A stretch of DNA of 64,000 nt from Papio anubis (taxonomy: Eukaryota > Chordata > Mammalia > Primates > Cercopithecidae), in the NCBI RefSeq assembly GCF_008728515.1, contig NC_044976.1:32945376-33009375 (forward strand), read 5' to 3'. The translations under genes and the position numbers were made by a program. Shown in pieces: positions 22,771-33,317 of this stretch (within the stretch, counting starts at the first letter, position 1; every line of letters begins with the position of its first letter). The notes beneath the pieces were generated by a model. The model had not been told where the DNA came from, ran no database searches, and saw only the letters and a list, made by a program, of their open reading frames with translations.

Positions 22771-23134
22771 ACTTGCTCAGAGGTGCAAATCCGCTCCAGG
22801 GGGAGTCACACGCACACAGGCCCACACACAGGCAGGTGGGGGCTCTCACACCCACAGCAGCGCAGAAACAAGGCATGCTCAGGCAGACCCACCCATTCAC
22901 ACCCTCTGAGTCACTCCAGGACTGGGAGGAAGATATGTGAATTGAGGCCTGAACAAAGCACATCTTTCCACCACAAGGCCCTGGCAACCAGCGTGGTTGG
23001 GGGTGGCTGGGCTTCCCCAGGCCCAGCGCAGGGAGCAGGGAGCTGCCTCTAGATACTCCCTGGATCCAGTGTCCTCCCAGGAGTCATATAAGCCTCCATA
23101 TAAGGAGTCATAAGCCTCCATGCATCCCCCACCT

Positions 23135-23290
23135 GAACTGGTCTCCCCTCTTCACCACCCAGCAGCTATGAGACCTTGGGCTCGTTATTTCTCCTCTCTG
23201 AGCCTCAGTTTCCCCTCTGTAGAATGGGACTCATAACCGAAACTTCACAGTATAGTAGTGAGGCATCCACAAAGTAAGCGTTTCAAGAAT
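23135..23290 (+). repeat. MIR SINE
   Basis: 'gagcctcagtttcccctct' followed by 'gtagaatgggactcataa' is diagnostic MIR sequence. Confidence 0.8.
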
Positions 23291-23334
23291 CTGGTCTGAG
23301 GCAGGAGTCCATCGGAGAAGGGAAGAGGAGGTGG

Positions 23335-23628
23335 TGGAGAGCACAGGCTCTGGCACCCAACAGCCGGCCTTGAATCCACCTCTTGTTTTAAGTGAGTTAC
23401 TTGACCTCTCTAAATTTCACAGTAATGAGTAGCCAGCATTTATGGGGCACTTACTACGTACTACTTGTTTGGCAATCGTTCAATGATCAGTTTCATCTGT
23501 AAGTGAGGAGCACTGTAATAACCACCTTATGAGGTCATTCTAAGAGATTAAATGAGATTCTGCTCACAAAGTGTTTAGCTTCGTGCCTGGCTCAGAGTAA
23601 ACACTCAACAAATGGTGATTGTTATTAT
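23335..23628 (+). repeat. MIR SINE pieces
   Basis: The first part is MIR-like ('gagttacttgacctctct'), followed by a gap and then the MIR tail 'gagattaaatgagattctg' and 'actcaacaaatggtgatt'. It may be one MIR with an insertion or two neighbours. Confidence 0.65.
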
Positions 23629-23667
23629 CAGCAAAAGCACATTTGCTTCCTTCCAGCATACTAGTTC

Positions 23668-23830
23668 TGTTGCCTTTGGGTAAGTTATGTAACCTTGCTG
23701 TGCCTCAGTTTCCTATCTGCAGCTTGGGAGGAATAATAGTTCTGACCTCAGAGGGTCGTTCTGAGGATTGAACAAGTCAGAACTCAGAACACTGCCTGGT
23801 ACATAGTAAATGCTCAATTAAGTCACCTAT
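23668..23830 (+). repeat. MIR SINE directly before the GJB3 acceptor
   Basis: 'tgtgcctcagtttcctatct' and the tail 'cctggtacatagtaaatgc' identify a MIR in gene orientation, ending about 36 bases before the splice acceptor of the coding exon. Confidence 0.8.
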
Positions 23831-23891
23831 TCATTCACACGATGGTTTTTCCTCTAATTCTCTCAGGTAGGCACAGCCCCCACCAGACGCC

Positions 23892-24704
23892 ATGGACTGG
23901 AAGACACTCCAAGCCCTACTGAGCGGCGTGAACAAGTACTCCACAGCGTTCGGGCGCATCTGGCTGTCAGTGGTGTTCGTCTTCCGGGTGCTGGTGTACG
24001 TGGTGGCTGCAGAGCGCGTGTGGGGGGACGAGCAGAAGGACTTTGACTGCAACACCAAGCAGCCCGGCTGCACCAACGTCTGCTACGACAACTACTTCCC
24101 CATCTCCAACATCCGCCTCTGGGCCCTGCAGCTCATCTTCGTCACGTGCCCCTCGCTGCTGGTCATCCTGCACGTGGCCTACCGTGAGGAGCGGGAGCGT
24201 CGGCACCGCCAGAAGCACGGGGACCAGTGCACCAAGCTGTACGACAACACAGGCAAGAAGCACGGAGGCCTGTGGTGGACCTACCTGTTCAGCCTCATCT
24301 TCAAGCTCATCATCGAGTTCCTCTTCCTCTACCTGCTGCACACTCTCTGGCATGGCTTCAACATGCCGCGCCTGGTGCAGTGCGCCAACGTGGCCCCCTG
24401 CCCCAATATCGTGGACTGCTACATCGCCCGACCCACCGAGAAGAAAATCTTCACCTACTTCATGGTGGGCGCCTCCGCCATCTGTATCGTACTCACCATC
24501 TGCGAGCTCTGCTACCTCATCTGCCACAGGGTCCTGCAAGGCCTGCACAAGGACAAGCCTCGAGGCGGCCATGGCCGCTCATCCTCCACCAGCCGAGCTT
24601 CCACCTGCCGCTGCCACCACAAGCTGGTGGAGGCTGGGGAGCTGGATCCAGATCCAGGCAATAACAAGCTGCAGGCCTCAGCACCCAACCTGACCCCCAT
24701 CTGA
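23892..24704 (+). CDS. GJB3: Gap junction protein beta-3 (connexin 31)
   Basis: The product is a 270-residue beta connexin, the full length of human Cx31. It forms hexameric connexons and intercellular channels in epidermis, inner ear and other epithelia. Membrane segments lie at about 23-41, 77-97, 127-150 and 189-211. Loop 1 has C53, C60 and C64 (CX6CX3C). Loop 2 has C164, C170 and C176, a CX5CX5C pattern with one residue more than GJB4; this is a known Cx31 peculiarity. IARPTEK ends loop 2. The tail, after about 212, is Ser/Arg/Cys-rich (SSSTSRASTCRC at 230-241). The start context is good (G at -3, G at +4). It is a single intact coding exon with an acceptor 25 bases upstream. Human variants cause erythrokeratodermia variabilis and hearing loss; R42, one affected residue, is the normal residue here. 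Its closest relative in the window is GJB4. Confidence 0.97.
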   Translation: MDWKTLQALLSGVNKYSTAFGRIWLSVVFVFRVLVYVVAAERVWGDEQKDFDCNTKQPGCTNVCYDNYFPISNIRLWALQLIFVTCPSLLVILHVAYREERERRHRQKHGDQCTKLYDNTGKKHGGLWWTYLFSLIFKLIIEFLFLYLLHTLWHGFNMPRLVQCANVAPCPNIVDCYIARPTEKKIFTYFMVGASAICIVLTICELCYLICHRVLQGLHKDKPRGGHGRSSSTSRASTCRCHHKLVEAGELDPDPGNNKLQASAPNLTPI

Positions 24705-25490
24705 CAACAGGGCAGGGGGTAGGGCAACATGGGGGCTGCCAATGGGACAGGCAGGGCGGTGTGGCAGGGTGGAGAGGTCCTACAGAGGCTGAGTGACCCC
24801 ACTTTGAGTTCACTAAGCTATGCAACTTTCCTTTTGGCAGATATTTTTTGACACTGGGCACTGGGCTGTCTACCCGGGTATAGGTAACCCACAGGCCCAG
24901 TGCCAACCCTCAAAGGACACAGACTTTGAAACAAGCGAATTAACTATCTATGCCTGCAAGGGGCCACTTAGGGTGCTGCTGGCAGGGCTTCTAGCTAACC
25001 CAGGAAGGGGTCATCAGGAGAGGCTTCCCTGAGGACACAATGTGTAAGAGAGGTGAGAAGAGCTCCCAAGCAGAGACAACGGCAGCACAGAGGTCTGGAG
25101 GCCATACAAAAAGAGATGCTCGCCCTGGGCTAGCCTCAGCGGACCTAAGGCGACTCCACTCCTTCTGGAGGAGCCGCCCAGATTCCTGCAGTGGAGAGGA
25201 GGTCTTCTCCCAGCAGCAGCAGGTCTGGAGGCCTGAGAGTGAGTCTGACAAGAGGTTCTGGGGACACCCAGGGGTCCTCCAGGTCATCACTTGGCTCATT
25301 GGAAGCCCTCTTCCCCCAAATCCTACTCCCTCAGCCTCAGGCAGTGGTGCTCCCATCTTCCTCCCCACAACTGTGTTCTGCCTGGTGCCAGCCTTTCAGA
25401 CCCTGATCCCAGGGACTCGGGTGGATGCGCTGATAGCACATGCTCAAGACAGTTTCCTTGAAATTAATAAAGCCTGTGTTTTCTACAGGT
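24705..25490 (+). other. GJB3: GJB3 3' UTR
   Basis: The 3' UTR runs from the TGA stop to the probable cleavage zone about 15-20 bases after the AATAAA at 25466-25471. It is free of Alu and L1 sequence. Short frames on either strand have no recognisable motif. Confidence 0.7.
25466..25471 (+). promoter_or_regulatory. GJB3: GJB3 polyadenylation signal AATAAA
   Basis: This canonical hexamer lies about 760 bases after the stop and is followed by a TGTGTTTTCT-type GU-rich stretch. It is the first canonical AATAAA I see after the CDS. Confidence 0.75.
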
Positions 25491-27635
25491 TGGCTCTGCC
25501 ACTGGTTCTCCCACACTCCCACCCACTCACGGGACCCTGAAGGTAGGGAAGGTAAACCCTCAGAAAGGGAAAGAGTTCCATGGCTGGGGGTGGAGCTAGG
25601 GTGGGAGCTGTGGCAGTGGCTGCAGCTAGGGCTGGAGCTAGAGCTGGGTTAGGCTGGGGCTGAGGTTGACAGCGGGAAGCTGGGTTTGTATTAGAGGAGG
25701 AGGCTGGAGTGGAACCTACTGATATATATGTTGGGATTCTAGTTGTGGCCACAAGGGTGCGCTGTGCTCCCTCTGCAATAGCGCTTCCAGCCTTCGTAAT
25801 TAGACTTCGCCCTGAGTACACACACAATCACTGCCACTCACTATAAACAAACCACACTCCCTCCTCTGTCATCCAGTCACTGCCATCACAACACACATCC
25901 CCACCCTGTGTACACACAATCCTTGTTATTCATACTCTCACTCCTTATGTGCACTCTCAACAGGGCATGTCGTCTGCACTCAAGCATGCCATCCCAGCCT
26001 CACCCCGCATTTTATTCGGCTCATTCCATTTTCCCTGAGCATTTTCGCTGAACCAGGGCCCTGGCAGGATGCTGGGACTGTACAAGGAGGTAGGACCTGT
26101 GCCCACAGAGCTAAGAGACAGGAACACAGGCTCATCTGCCGCTCTAACCAACCCCTGGGGTGACTCACGGTCCTGCTCCCGGTGCTGTGCCATACCTGAA
26201 ATTTAGGGAACACCAATACCCAAGGCCAGATGAGAATGGAAAGCAAAAGGGAGTGCAAGCCTATATTAACCCAGAGGAACACTTAGTGGCTATCAGAGCC
26301 AGGGCCGGGAGCCAGAAATTCAGGAGCCAGTGAGCCAAGTGCCACAGCCAGCAAAGAGAGGGGAGGTCATCACGGAGACAGAACAGCCAGTGGTTCACCT
26401 GTGCTCTCACAAGTGTCCATCAGAGGGTGGATAAGCCAGCCAAGTTGAAAGGGCCCAGGGCTGGCTGACACTGTTCCTGCACCCCCATGACTGATTCATA
26501 GCTTGATCATTCCCTGAGCACAGCTTCACCACGCTACATCTTGGGCAGGCCTTCAGTACAATCAGGGCTTGCCATCAGTACAATGGGAATTTTATCAATC
26601 AGGGTCCTAGCAAAAAACAGATGGCACATTCAAACCAAGTAACTTTAAAAGGAGTTTCCTAGAGAGACTATTTTCAAAGGTATGACTACTGCAATACTCC
26701 GGGGCTAGTACCAGGGTAACAATGGACAGGATGCATCCAATCCCAGCAACCAAGTAAATCCCCCAACTTTACTTTCCCATCTGCTTGCCTGCCGGTGGCT
26801 CCCACTGACCTAACCCAACCGGAAGTCAGAGGGCAAGTCAGCCTCCCACCGCACAGGGCAGCGTGTAGAGTAGACCTGAGGGACACAGGGAATAGAGTCA
26901 GCATGACACCCAGTTGTTCCTACACAGAGGATTGTTGTAGAGGTACAAGGAGACACTGGAGGTAAAACATTAGCACAGCACTAATGTATCTGATAAATTC
27001 CCAGGTATGACTGTGCTCAGGAAAGCCTCTGCCTGATGCACTGGAGGTCAGCCTCTGCTCGGGCTGGAGGGTTGCAAAGGTCTCAGGGAGGGGTGATCTC
27101 CACCTACTTGCCGACATGCATTCCAGCATCTTCCTGGGTGGTTCTGGCTGCCTGGCCAAGGGTGGCTTGGAGGTCAGAGTAACCAGAGAACATCACTGGC
27201 TATTACTGCAGAGAATTAACGCTCAGCAAGGACTGAGCTTCTAGTCCTGGCCCCATTTCTCCAGGCTGTGGGCCAGGACCATGGAGGAGGGGGCATTCCG
27301 GCCCTGCACAGCCTGCCTTTGACCTGGAGTTGTTCTGAGCAGTGCAGTTCACTGATCTCATCCAGTATGTGTTGGGTGACTACTGTTCACCACCAAGTCC
27401 CAGGGCACATCATGTCACCACAAGGTGGACCTCACGTCCCCTTGACCTTCTCAGGGTACGTGCCTCTACCTCCTCCTTCCCCACCCAGAGGATTCACTGC
27501 AAACTCCCTCCAATCATGCATATGAGAGATTAGGATTTCATATAGTCTTCAAATCTACATCTACTGTGTAAGGTCACAGACACCCTGCAGCCCAAGATAA
27601 ACAGGACATTCCTTTGTATTCATTCACCCTAGTCC
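25491..27635. other. Intergenic between GJB3 and GJA4
   Basis: No gene is recognised over 2.1 kb. A G-rich degenerate minisatellite is listed separately. The stretch at about 26590-26910 resembles an old dispersed repeat ('caatcagggtcctagcaa'), which I cannot name. Confidence 0.5.
25570..25675. repeat. Degenerate GGAGCT/GGGCT minisatellite
   Basis: There are many imperfect copies of 6-9-base units such as ggagcta, ggggct and gggctgg in about 100 bases, downstream of the GJB3 polyadenylation site. Confidence 0.65.
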
Positions 27636-27972
27636 AAGTTCCCATGTGGACTGAATGTTTGTGTCTTCCCAAAATTCATATGCTGAATTTCTACCCCCCA
27701 GTGTGATGGTATTAGGAGCTGGGGCCTTCAGGGGTCATTAGGTCATGGGATGGACCCTCCTGAATGGGATTAGTGCCCTTATAAGAAGAGATAGGAAAGA
27801 GATGATTTCTCTCTCTCTCTTCTCCATGTGAGGATACAAAGAGAAAATGGCCCTCACCAAGAACTTGACCATGCTGGCACCTGAATCTCGGACTTCTGTG
27901 CTCCCCAGCTGTGAGAAATGAATGTGTGTTGTTTAAACTACTCAGTCTTATAGCAGCCCAAACTGGCAGTAC
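27636..27972 (+). mobile_element. MLT1-type MaLR LTR
   Basis: A solitary LTR of the ancient MaLR (ERVL-related) group. Landmarks in order are 'gactgaatgtttgtgtc', 'gtgtgatggtattaggagc', 'gggattagtgcccttataag' and 'gctgtgagaaatgaatg'. No internal or coding region accompanies it. Boundaries are approximate. Confidence 0.8.
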
Positions 27973-28364
27973 ATCATCTCTCCCCGGGATGACTGCTTCC
28001 ATCTCTTGCTTCCTGCCTCTGACTCTGGGAAGTGGACTCTGAGGAAGGGTTAAGAGGGTGCACTGGGGAGTGACTCCTATAAGTGGAAAAGGGGAGGAAG
28101 AAGGATTGAGCAGCAAGATGTGTCCCAGGGAGCTCAGAAGCAGAGACTGTCCATGTGGGCAATTCTGCACCGGACAGCAATGGTGAGGCCTTGACCACCT
28201 TCTGGCTCAGTCATGGCCTGAGGTCACCCCAAGAAGAACATGGCCACCTAGACAGCAGCAGCACACCTGGAAGTGCTGATAGGTGGAGGCAGTCAGCTGG
28301 CCAGGCTCCACACCGCTAGACAGCAAGTCCTACATTGAAGGGGGATGTCTGTCTGTCATCCACC
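27973..28364. other. Intergenic, nothing recognised
   Basis: There are about 390 bases between the LTR and the next L2, with no assignment. Confidence 0.5.
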
Positions 28365-29262
28365 CCCATAGTCTATTCCCAGCACAGCAGCTGGGGTGAT
28401 CCTGTCAAAACCTAAGTCAGGCCATGTAACTCCTCTGTCCCAAACCTCCAAAGGCATCTTACACAGGCCTTCAAGGGCCCTTAAGATCTACCCCATCCGC
28501 ATCTCACCTGTTGCCTTTCTAAACTCACCTCTCTTTGCTCACCTGCTGCAACCACACTGACCTCCTGCTGTCCCCTAAGCCAGGAAACACCAGGCACCCT
28601 CCTTCCCCAGGGCCTTTGCATCCTAGGTGCCCTCTGTCTGAAATGCTGTGCCTCCAGATAGCCACGGGACTCCCTCCCTGCCTTCAGGGCTTGCATCAAA
28701 TGTCAGCTGCTTAGTGAGGCGTTCTCTCCTCTTCTACTAGAAATTGAGGCCGCCCGCAGTGACTCACTCCTGTAATCCCAGCACTTTGGGAGGCCGAGGC
28801 AGGTGGATTATGAGGTCAAGAGATCGAGACCATCCTGGCCAACATAGTGAAACCCCATCTCTACTAAAAATACAAAAATTAGCTGGGCGTGGTGGCATGT
28901 GCCTGTAGTGCCAGCTACTTGAGAGGCTGAGGCAGCAGAATCGCTTGAACCTGGGAGGTGGAGGTTGCAGTGAGCTAAGATCGCACCACTATACTCCAGC
29001 CTCGCAACAGAGCAAGACTCCATCTCAAAAAAGAAAAAGAGAGAGAAATTGAAACTTGCCACCCCTGCACTCTCACTCCTCCCTACTTCATTTCCCCCAG
29101 AGCATTCATCACCATCTAACATGTTCTACATTTTATTATCTGTCTTCTGGCCAGCTAGAATGTAAAACCTCTGAGGACAAGAATTTTGTTGTTGTTGTTC
29201 CCTGGTTATCTCCACTGTCTAGGATAGCACCACAGCACACAGGAGGTGCTCAGTAACTATTA
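28365..29262 (+). repeat. L2 LINE 3' part (plus strand)
   Basis: The L2 3' region in plus orientation is visible on both sides of an Alu ('ttccccagggcctttgcatc' before; 'gctagaatgtaaaacctctg' and 'aggaggtgctcagtaac' after). Confidence 0.75.
28748..29043 (+). mobile_element. Alu SINE
   Basis: A full-length Alu is flanked by the exact 9-base target-site duplication AGAAATTGA (28739-28747 and 29044-29052). It splits the L2. Confidence 0.95.
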
Positions 29263-29265
29263 GTT

Positions 29266-29306
29266 TTAATAGCAAAAACCACAATTACTTTTGCACCAAA
29301 CTCAAT
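29266..29306 (+). mobile_element. MADE1 3' half
   Basis: The right half of a MADE1 mariner MITE ('agcaaaaaccacaattac' then 'ttttgcaccaaact'). The left half is missing, so no full hairpin can form. Confidence 0.8.
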
Positions 29307-29309
29307 ACT

Positions 29310-30170
29310 TGTTGAGTTAACAAATTTATATATATATGGATCTGGTGCTCTGCTAGGTGGTGGAGATATAAAGACCCAGCTGCCTGCCCTCAAGGGGTTC
29401 ACAGTCTAATGCAGGAGGGGAATAAACATAAGTAGACCATGCACCAGGGTATAGGGAAAGGGGGGAAGGGAAGTGGTTTACCAGAGATAGAGTTTCAGTT
29501 TTGCAGGAGGACAAAGTTCTGGAGATCTGTTGCACAACAATGTGAATATACTCAACACTACTGAACTGTACACTTAAAATCCTTAAGATGATACATTTTA
29601 TGGTAGTTGCTTTTTAACACAATTAAAAATTTTTAAATAACAAAAAAACAAAGCACCATGGGTAGTAGCTGAGCTTCTGAGAGCACAAAGGCACACCTAG
29701 CACAGAGCGGGCCAGCAAGGGGACTTCTGGGAGAAGGCAACAACTGAGAAAAGTCCTGATTCACGGCATTCAGCACGTGAGGGTGCTCCATGCAGAGGGA
29801 GCAGCATAGACAAAGGCAAGAACGCACAGAGAACCCCATCAGTGAGATCTGGTTGGGTCATGGCAAGAAGTGGCCATGAACTGGAGGTTGGGGAGCCTAG
29901 GGCTTACCCAGAAGGTGACAGGGAGCCATAGATGGTTTTTCAGCAGAGTGATGTTGGTCAGATTTCTAGGGAAGTATGGAGGCTGGGCTGGAGGGGTGGG
30001 GCTAGAGGCCAGGAGACCAGCTGGGATGGCAGCAGCCTGAACAGCACCAGGGCAATGGGAATGCAGGGAAGTGTGCGGTTCCAGGGACATTTCCAGGTGG
30101 AATGGCCAAGTTGTGGTAACTGTTGTCTTGGTGGCTCCCAATTTCTTCATCCTCTGGGGAAGAGCCGAGT
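29310..30170 (-). repeat. L2 LINE fragment (minus strand), split by an L1 tail
   Basis: Antisense L2 3' tail lies at about 29340-29445 and continues at about 29650-30170 ('gcagagggagcagcatag' near 29793). The gap is filled by an L1 3' end. Confidence 0.65.
29446..29650 (+). repeat. Old L1 3' end (L1MB-like)
   Basis: The last 200 bases of an old L1 with landmarks 'ttctggagatctgttgc', 'gtgaatatactcaacac' and 'ctgaactgtacacttaaa', ending in an A-rich tail. Confidence 0.75.
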
Positions 30171-31989
30171 TATTCAAACCTCTAAAGCCCTTGAGGAAGG
30201 AGTCAGAGCAGGGTGAGGGCAGCCTTGACGTCACTCCCGGCCCTCCACTGGTTCTTCCCTCCTTCCCAGTAGACGGAATCAGAAAGGCTTTGGGAGAGCT
30301 GGGCCCAGCCCCAAGAGAGGAAAACTTGGGAGTGAGCAGAGGCTGCAGTGGGGGCGTGGTGAGAACCAGCCTCCAGGGGCCTCGGTTCTCATGCCCTCAA
30401 GGGTCAGAACTAAGTGGGGCAGTTGTTAGCTTCAGAGATCCAGGAGACTCAGTTCAGCCTGGCCCTGATGGAGAGACCTAGAGGGGAAGCCAGCTCAGCC
30501 AGATCACCCGGGGCAGCTAGCCCTGAAGTTCTCAGGTCTGTGTGTCCCCAAAGATGTCCTCCTGCTGGTCCCAAAGACAGACCAGGGACCCAGCCCTGGG
30601 GCGCAGGGAATCCAAGGACTAAATCTTGCTGTGGAGGGAAAGGGACTTCTGTGTCATCAGCCCCAGGTCTCAACAGCCCCCTGCCAACTTCCCTTTCCTC
30701 AGCTGTGCCCGCCCCTACCACCATCCAAGAACAACCCATAGACCCTTTTTGTTACAGTATCACAATGTTTTTAGCACCACTCACTTGAAAAACTTTAGGT
30801 ACCACTATTACACTATGTGCTTTGATCACACTGTATGCTGTCAACCCCACAAAGTAGGTATTATCACTATCCTCATTCTGCAGAGGAAGAAATTGAGGCA
30901 CAGGGATTTGAGTAACTTGCCTAAGGGTGCAGGAGTCAACAGCAAAGTCTCAACTCTTAGGCTCAGCCACCAAGAAAGTCTCAGCACTCCGAGGGCAGTG
31001 TCCAGTCTCAGAACCCCACAGCTCCAGGCCCTCAAGCCACACTCATGCCGCCCCTCTACCTAGAATGTTCTTCCCCTCCACTTGGTTAATGGAGGGGGAA
31101 AAGCATTTCCTCTCCTCCAGGAAATGTTCCTAACCAAGTCCCCTGGGAATCACCCAGTACCTCCCAGGAGAACTTTCCACATTTATTATCTTACCGTTAT
31201 CCAAGGGCTGATATGCTCAATCCCTGCACCAGCCAGTGAGGGAGGAAGCCAGAGATCACGTTTGGCTGGTTCCTCATGGTATCCCAGGTCCCCAAGCAGC
31301 GGCTGCAGCACAGCAGACACTCATTGATATTCATCCACCTGTGGTGCCTGAATGCATGACAGCAGGCTCTGCATAGCCCTTTCACTCCTATGAATGTCCC
31401 CCGCACCACCCGGCCACCATTTAGAGGCATACCAATGGGTCCAAGCTAAAGGTCAGGTGGTTCCCCCACCCCCAGTCTCAAGGAGTCCATGGGACTTGCT
31501 TAATGGCCTCCGATTGTGTAGCCTGCCCAGGCATGGCGATGTTTGAGAATTCTGGAAGAACGTGGGCTGGGTGTGGGTAGAGACCCCAGCTCCACCACGT
31601 ATGCGGGAAGCGTGGATTACAACCCCTGTCCCCCATTGGAGCTTCCCGCGCCGTAATTAGCCTTGAACGCCTCATCCTGGCACACTAGGGCCACCTAGCA
31701 AATGAGTGGTTCCCACACCCCGTCCCCATCCGCCCACCCCTCACAGCACCCCAGGCCAGTTGCCCAGATCAACAGCTCTTACTGCAACCCTTTCAAATCC
31801 AGATCCCCTAAGAGATCCTGGCCTGGGAGAACTCCTCTTCCCTGGCCAAAGAAACGACAGGAGAGTTTACCATCTGGAATACCTGGTGGAGAGAGAACAG
31901 GAGAGGAAGAGTAGGTCAGCCCCTCTTGCCCCTCCCCACCGCAAATCACAGGCCCACCTCCCCGGAGTGGGTTTAGGGAGTCTGCACCT
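30171..31989. other. GJA4 upstream region
   Basis: This is intergenic DNA before the GJA4 promoter. Apart from one MIR it holds no assigned element. Conserved enhancers for vascular expression would be plausible here but cannot be seen without comparison. Open frames in it show no motifs. Confidence 0.5.
30790..30970 (+). repeat. MIR SINE
   Basis: Landmarks are 'aaagtaggtattatcact', 'aggaagaaattgaggcac' and 'gagtaacttgcctaaggg'. Confidence 0.8.
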
Positions 31990-32099
31990 CCCAGTCCCCG
32001 CCCCCGCCCTCTCTCCGGCCCCCGCCGCCCTCCCCGTCGCGTTTCCTGCCCCCACCCCGCCCCTCTGCGCTATTTAAGGCGCCCCCGCCGCCCGCGCGG
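31990..32099 (+). promoter_or_regulatory. GJA4: GJA4 promoter with GC boxes and TATTTAA element
   Basis: A C-rich CpG tract carries several GC-box-like CCCCGCCC motifs between about 31990 and 32065, followed by TATTTAA at 32071-32077. A start site about 25-30 bases downstream would fall near 32100. CpG-rich DNA continues to about 32300. The coupling to the downstream splice donor and the GJA4 coding exon supports the call; the start site itself is inferred. Confidence 0.75.
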
Positions 32100-32172
32100 T
32101 CCAGCAGGGCTCCCGCGGGCGTCGCTCCGGCCATCGTCCCCACCTCCACCTGGGCCACCCGGCAGGCAGGCG
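32100..32172 (+). other. GJA4: GJA4 probable first (non-coding) exon
   Basis: The exon ends at a consensus donor, GCG|GTGAGT, at 32172/32173. Its start is inferred from the TATTTAA position. It contains no ATG, as expected for a 5' UTR exon. Confidence 0.65.
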
Positions 32173-33300
32173 GTGAGTCGGGGGCTAGGAGGGGACCGGG
32201 GGTGCCACCTGCTCGCGGGAGGCCGGGCGGAGTCTTGGGTCCTCCGAGGCCAGGACGGGGGTTGCTGCGGAACGCCCGCCGCGACAGAGCCGCGCTCACC
32301 CAGGTGGCCTTGGCCAGGTTCCCACCCTCTTTCCATGGAATCCTTATAACAACCCGAGGCGGTAGGAATACTATTGTTTCCACTCTACCATGGAGGAGAC
32401 TGAGGCGCCCAGAGGTTGTTCCTTATCCAAGGGGCCGCAGTTTCTAAAAGCCAAGATTTGAACCCAGGGCCACTTCCAGAGCCTGGCTCTAAACAGCTTT
32501 GCACTTGGGAAGAGGCACCTCCCTCTTGGGAACTTTGTGGCCTGTGCCTCACCCTGCAATAACAATTCCTTTCAAGAGTCTAGAATTTGCCAGCATCAGC
32601 TTTGGAGATGGAAGGGGGTGGGAGTGGAGGTGGACGAAGAAGACAGGACCAAGTGTCCCTCCTCAAGTGGCAGGTGGTCATTATTGCTGACCGGTGGAGC
32701 TAAAGGATGATGCTGCCTTCAGCTCCTAAAACCCCTCCCGCCTCCCAGCCCCTGCAGGCTCAAAGATTAGAGTGAAGCCACCTGGGTAAGATATGAAGCA
32801 GGGAGCAGGGACCTGAGGCTTTGAGCCCCCTAAGAAGCAGAAGATAACACCTCTACCATCAGCACCAGCCCCCACTGTCTGGGGGTAGTCAGCCTTGGGT
32901 AAAAGGGAGGAAGGGCTTAGCCCAGCTGCACAACCTTGGATATATTCCTCAAATTCTGTTCCCACAGGCAAAGTAGCCTCAATTCCACCCAGATTTCCTT
33001 GGTCTGTGTCCATCCTAGGGCAGTGGCTTGGGGACAAGAGGGATATCGATGTCTGATTAGGCAGGGACCTTAGCCAAAGCAGAATGAGACCATACAAAGA
33101 GGTTGGCAGCCATCATCCAAAGATCTGCTTTGGGTCCTGCCTGCACTGCTGAGTGGGAGCCTCCAGGCCAGTCCTTCCCCTTCCTGAGCCTGGGTTTCTA
33201 TGTAGGTAGAACGGGCATGGCAGACCTCCCTGCAGGCTTGTTGCTGGGCGAACGAGAAGGATGCCATGCTAACATGCTGATGTGCTCTGTCTCCTTGCAG
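32173..33300 (+). other. GJA4: GJA4 intron 1
   Basis: The intron runs from donor GTGAGT at 32173 to the acceptor ending 'gtctccttgcag' at 33300. It is 1,128 bases long and contains a MIR at about 32320-32510 and otherwise no assigned element. Confidence 0.8.
32320..32510 (+). repeat. MIR SINE in GJA4 intron 1
   Basis: Landmarks in order: 'ccttataacaacccgagg', 'ggaggagactgaggcgcc', 'aagatttgaacccagggc'. Confidence 0.8.
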
Positions 33301-33317
33301 ACGGAGGCCCGGGAGCC

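Larger units (their letters stand above)
20892..23866 (+). other. GJB3: GJB3 intron 1
   Basis: The intron runs from donor GTAAGT at 20892 to the acceptor AG at 23865-23866 (pyrimidine-rich 'cctctaattctctcag'); an alternative AG four bases later is possible. The 2,975 bases hold at least four MIR pieces, a minus-strand L2 carrying an Alu remnant, and a CT-rich microsatellite. Frames that cross the donor are not coding. Confidence 0.7.

Noticed and set aside
24043..24693. 216-residue plus-strand frame inside GJB3
   Set aside because: It is the +1 shadow of the connexin frame; the Ser/Thr/Pro-rich product reflects codon composition.
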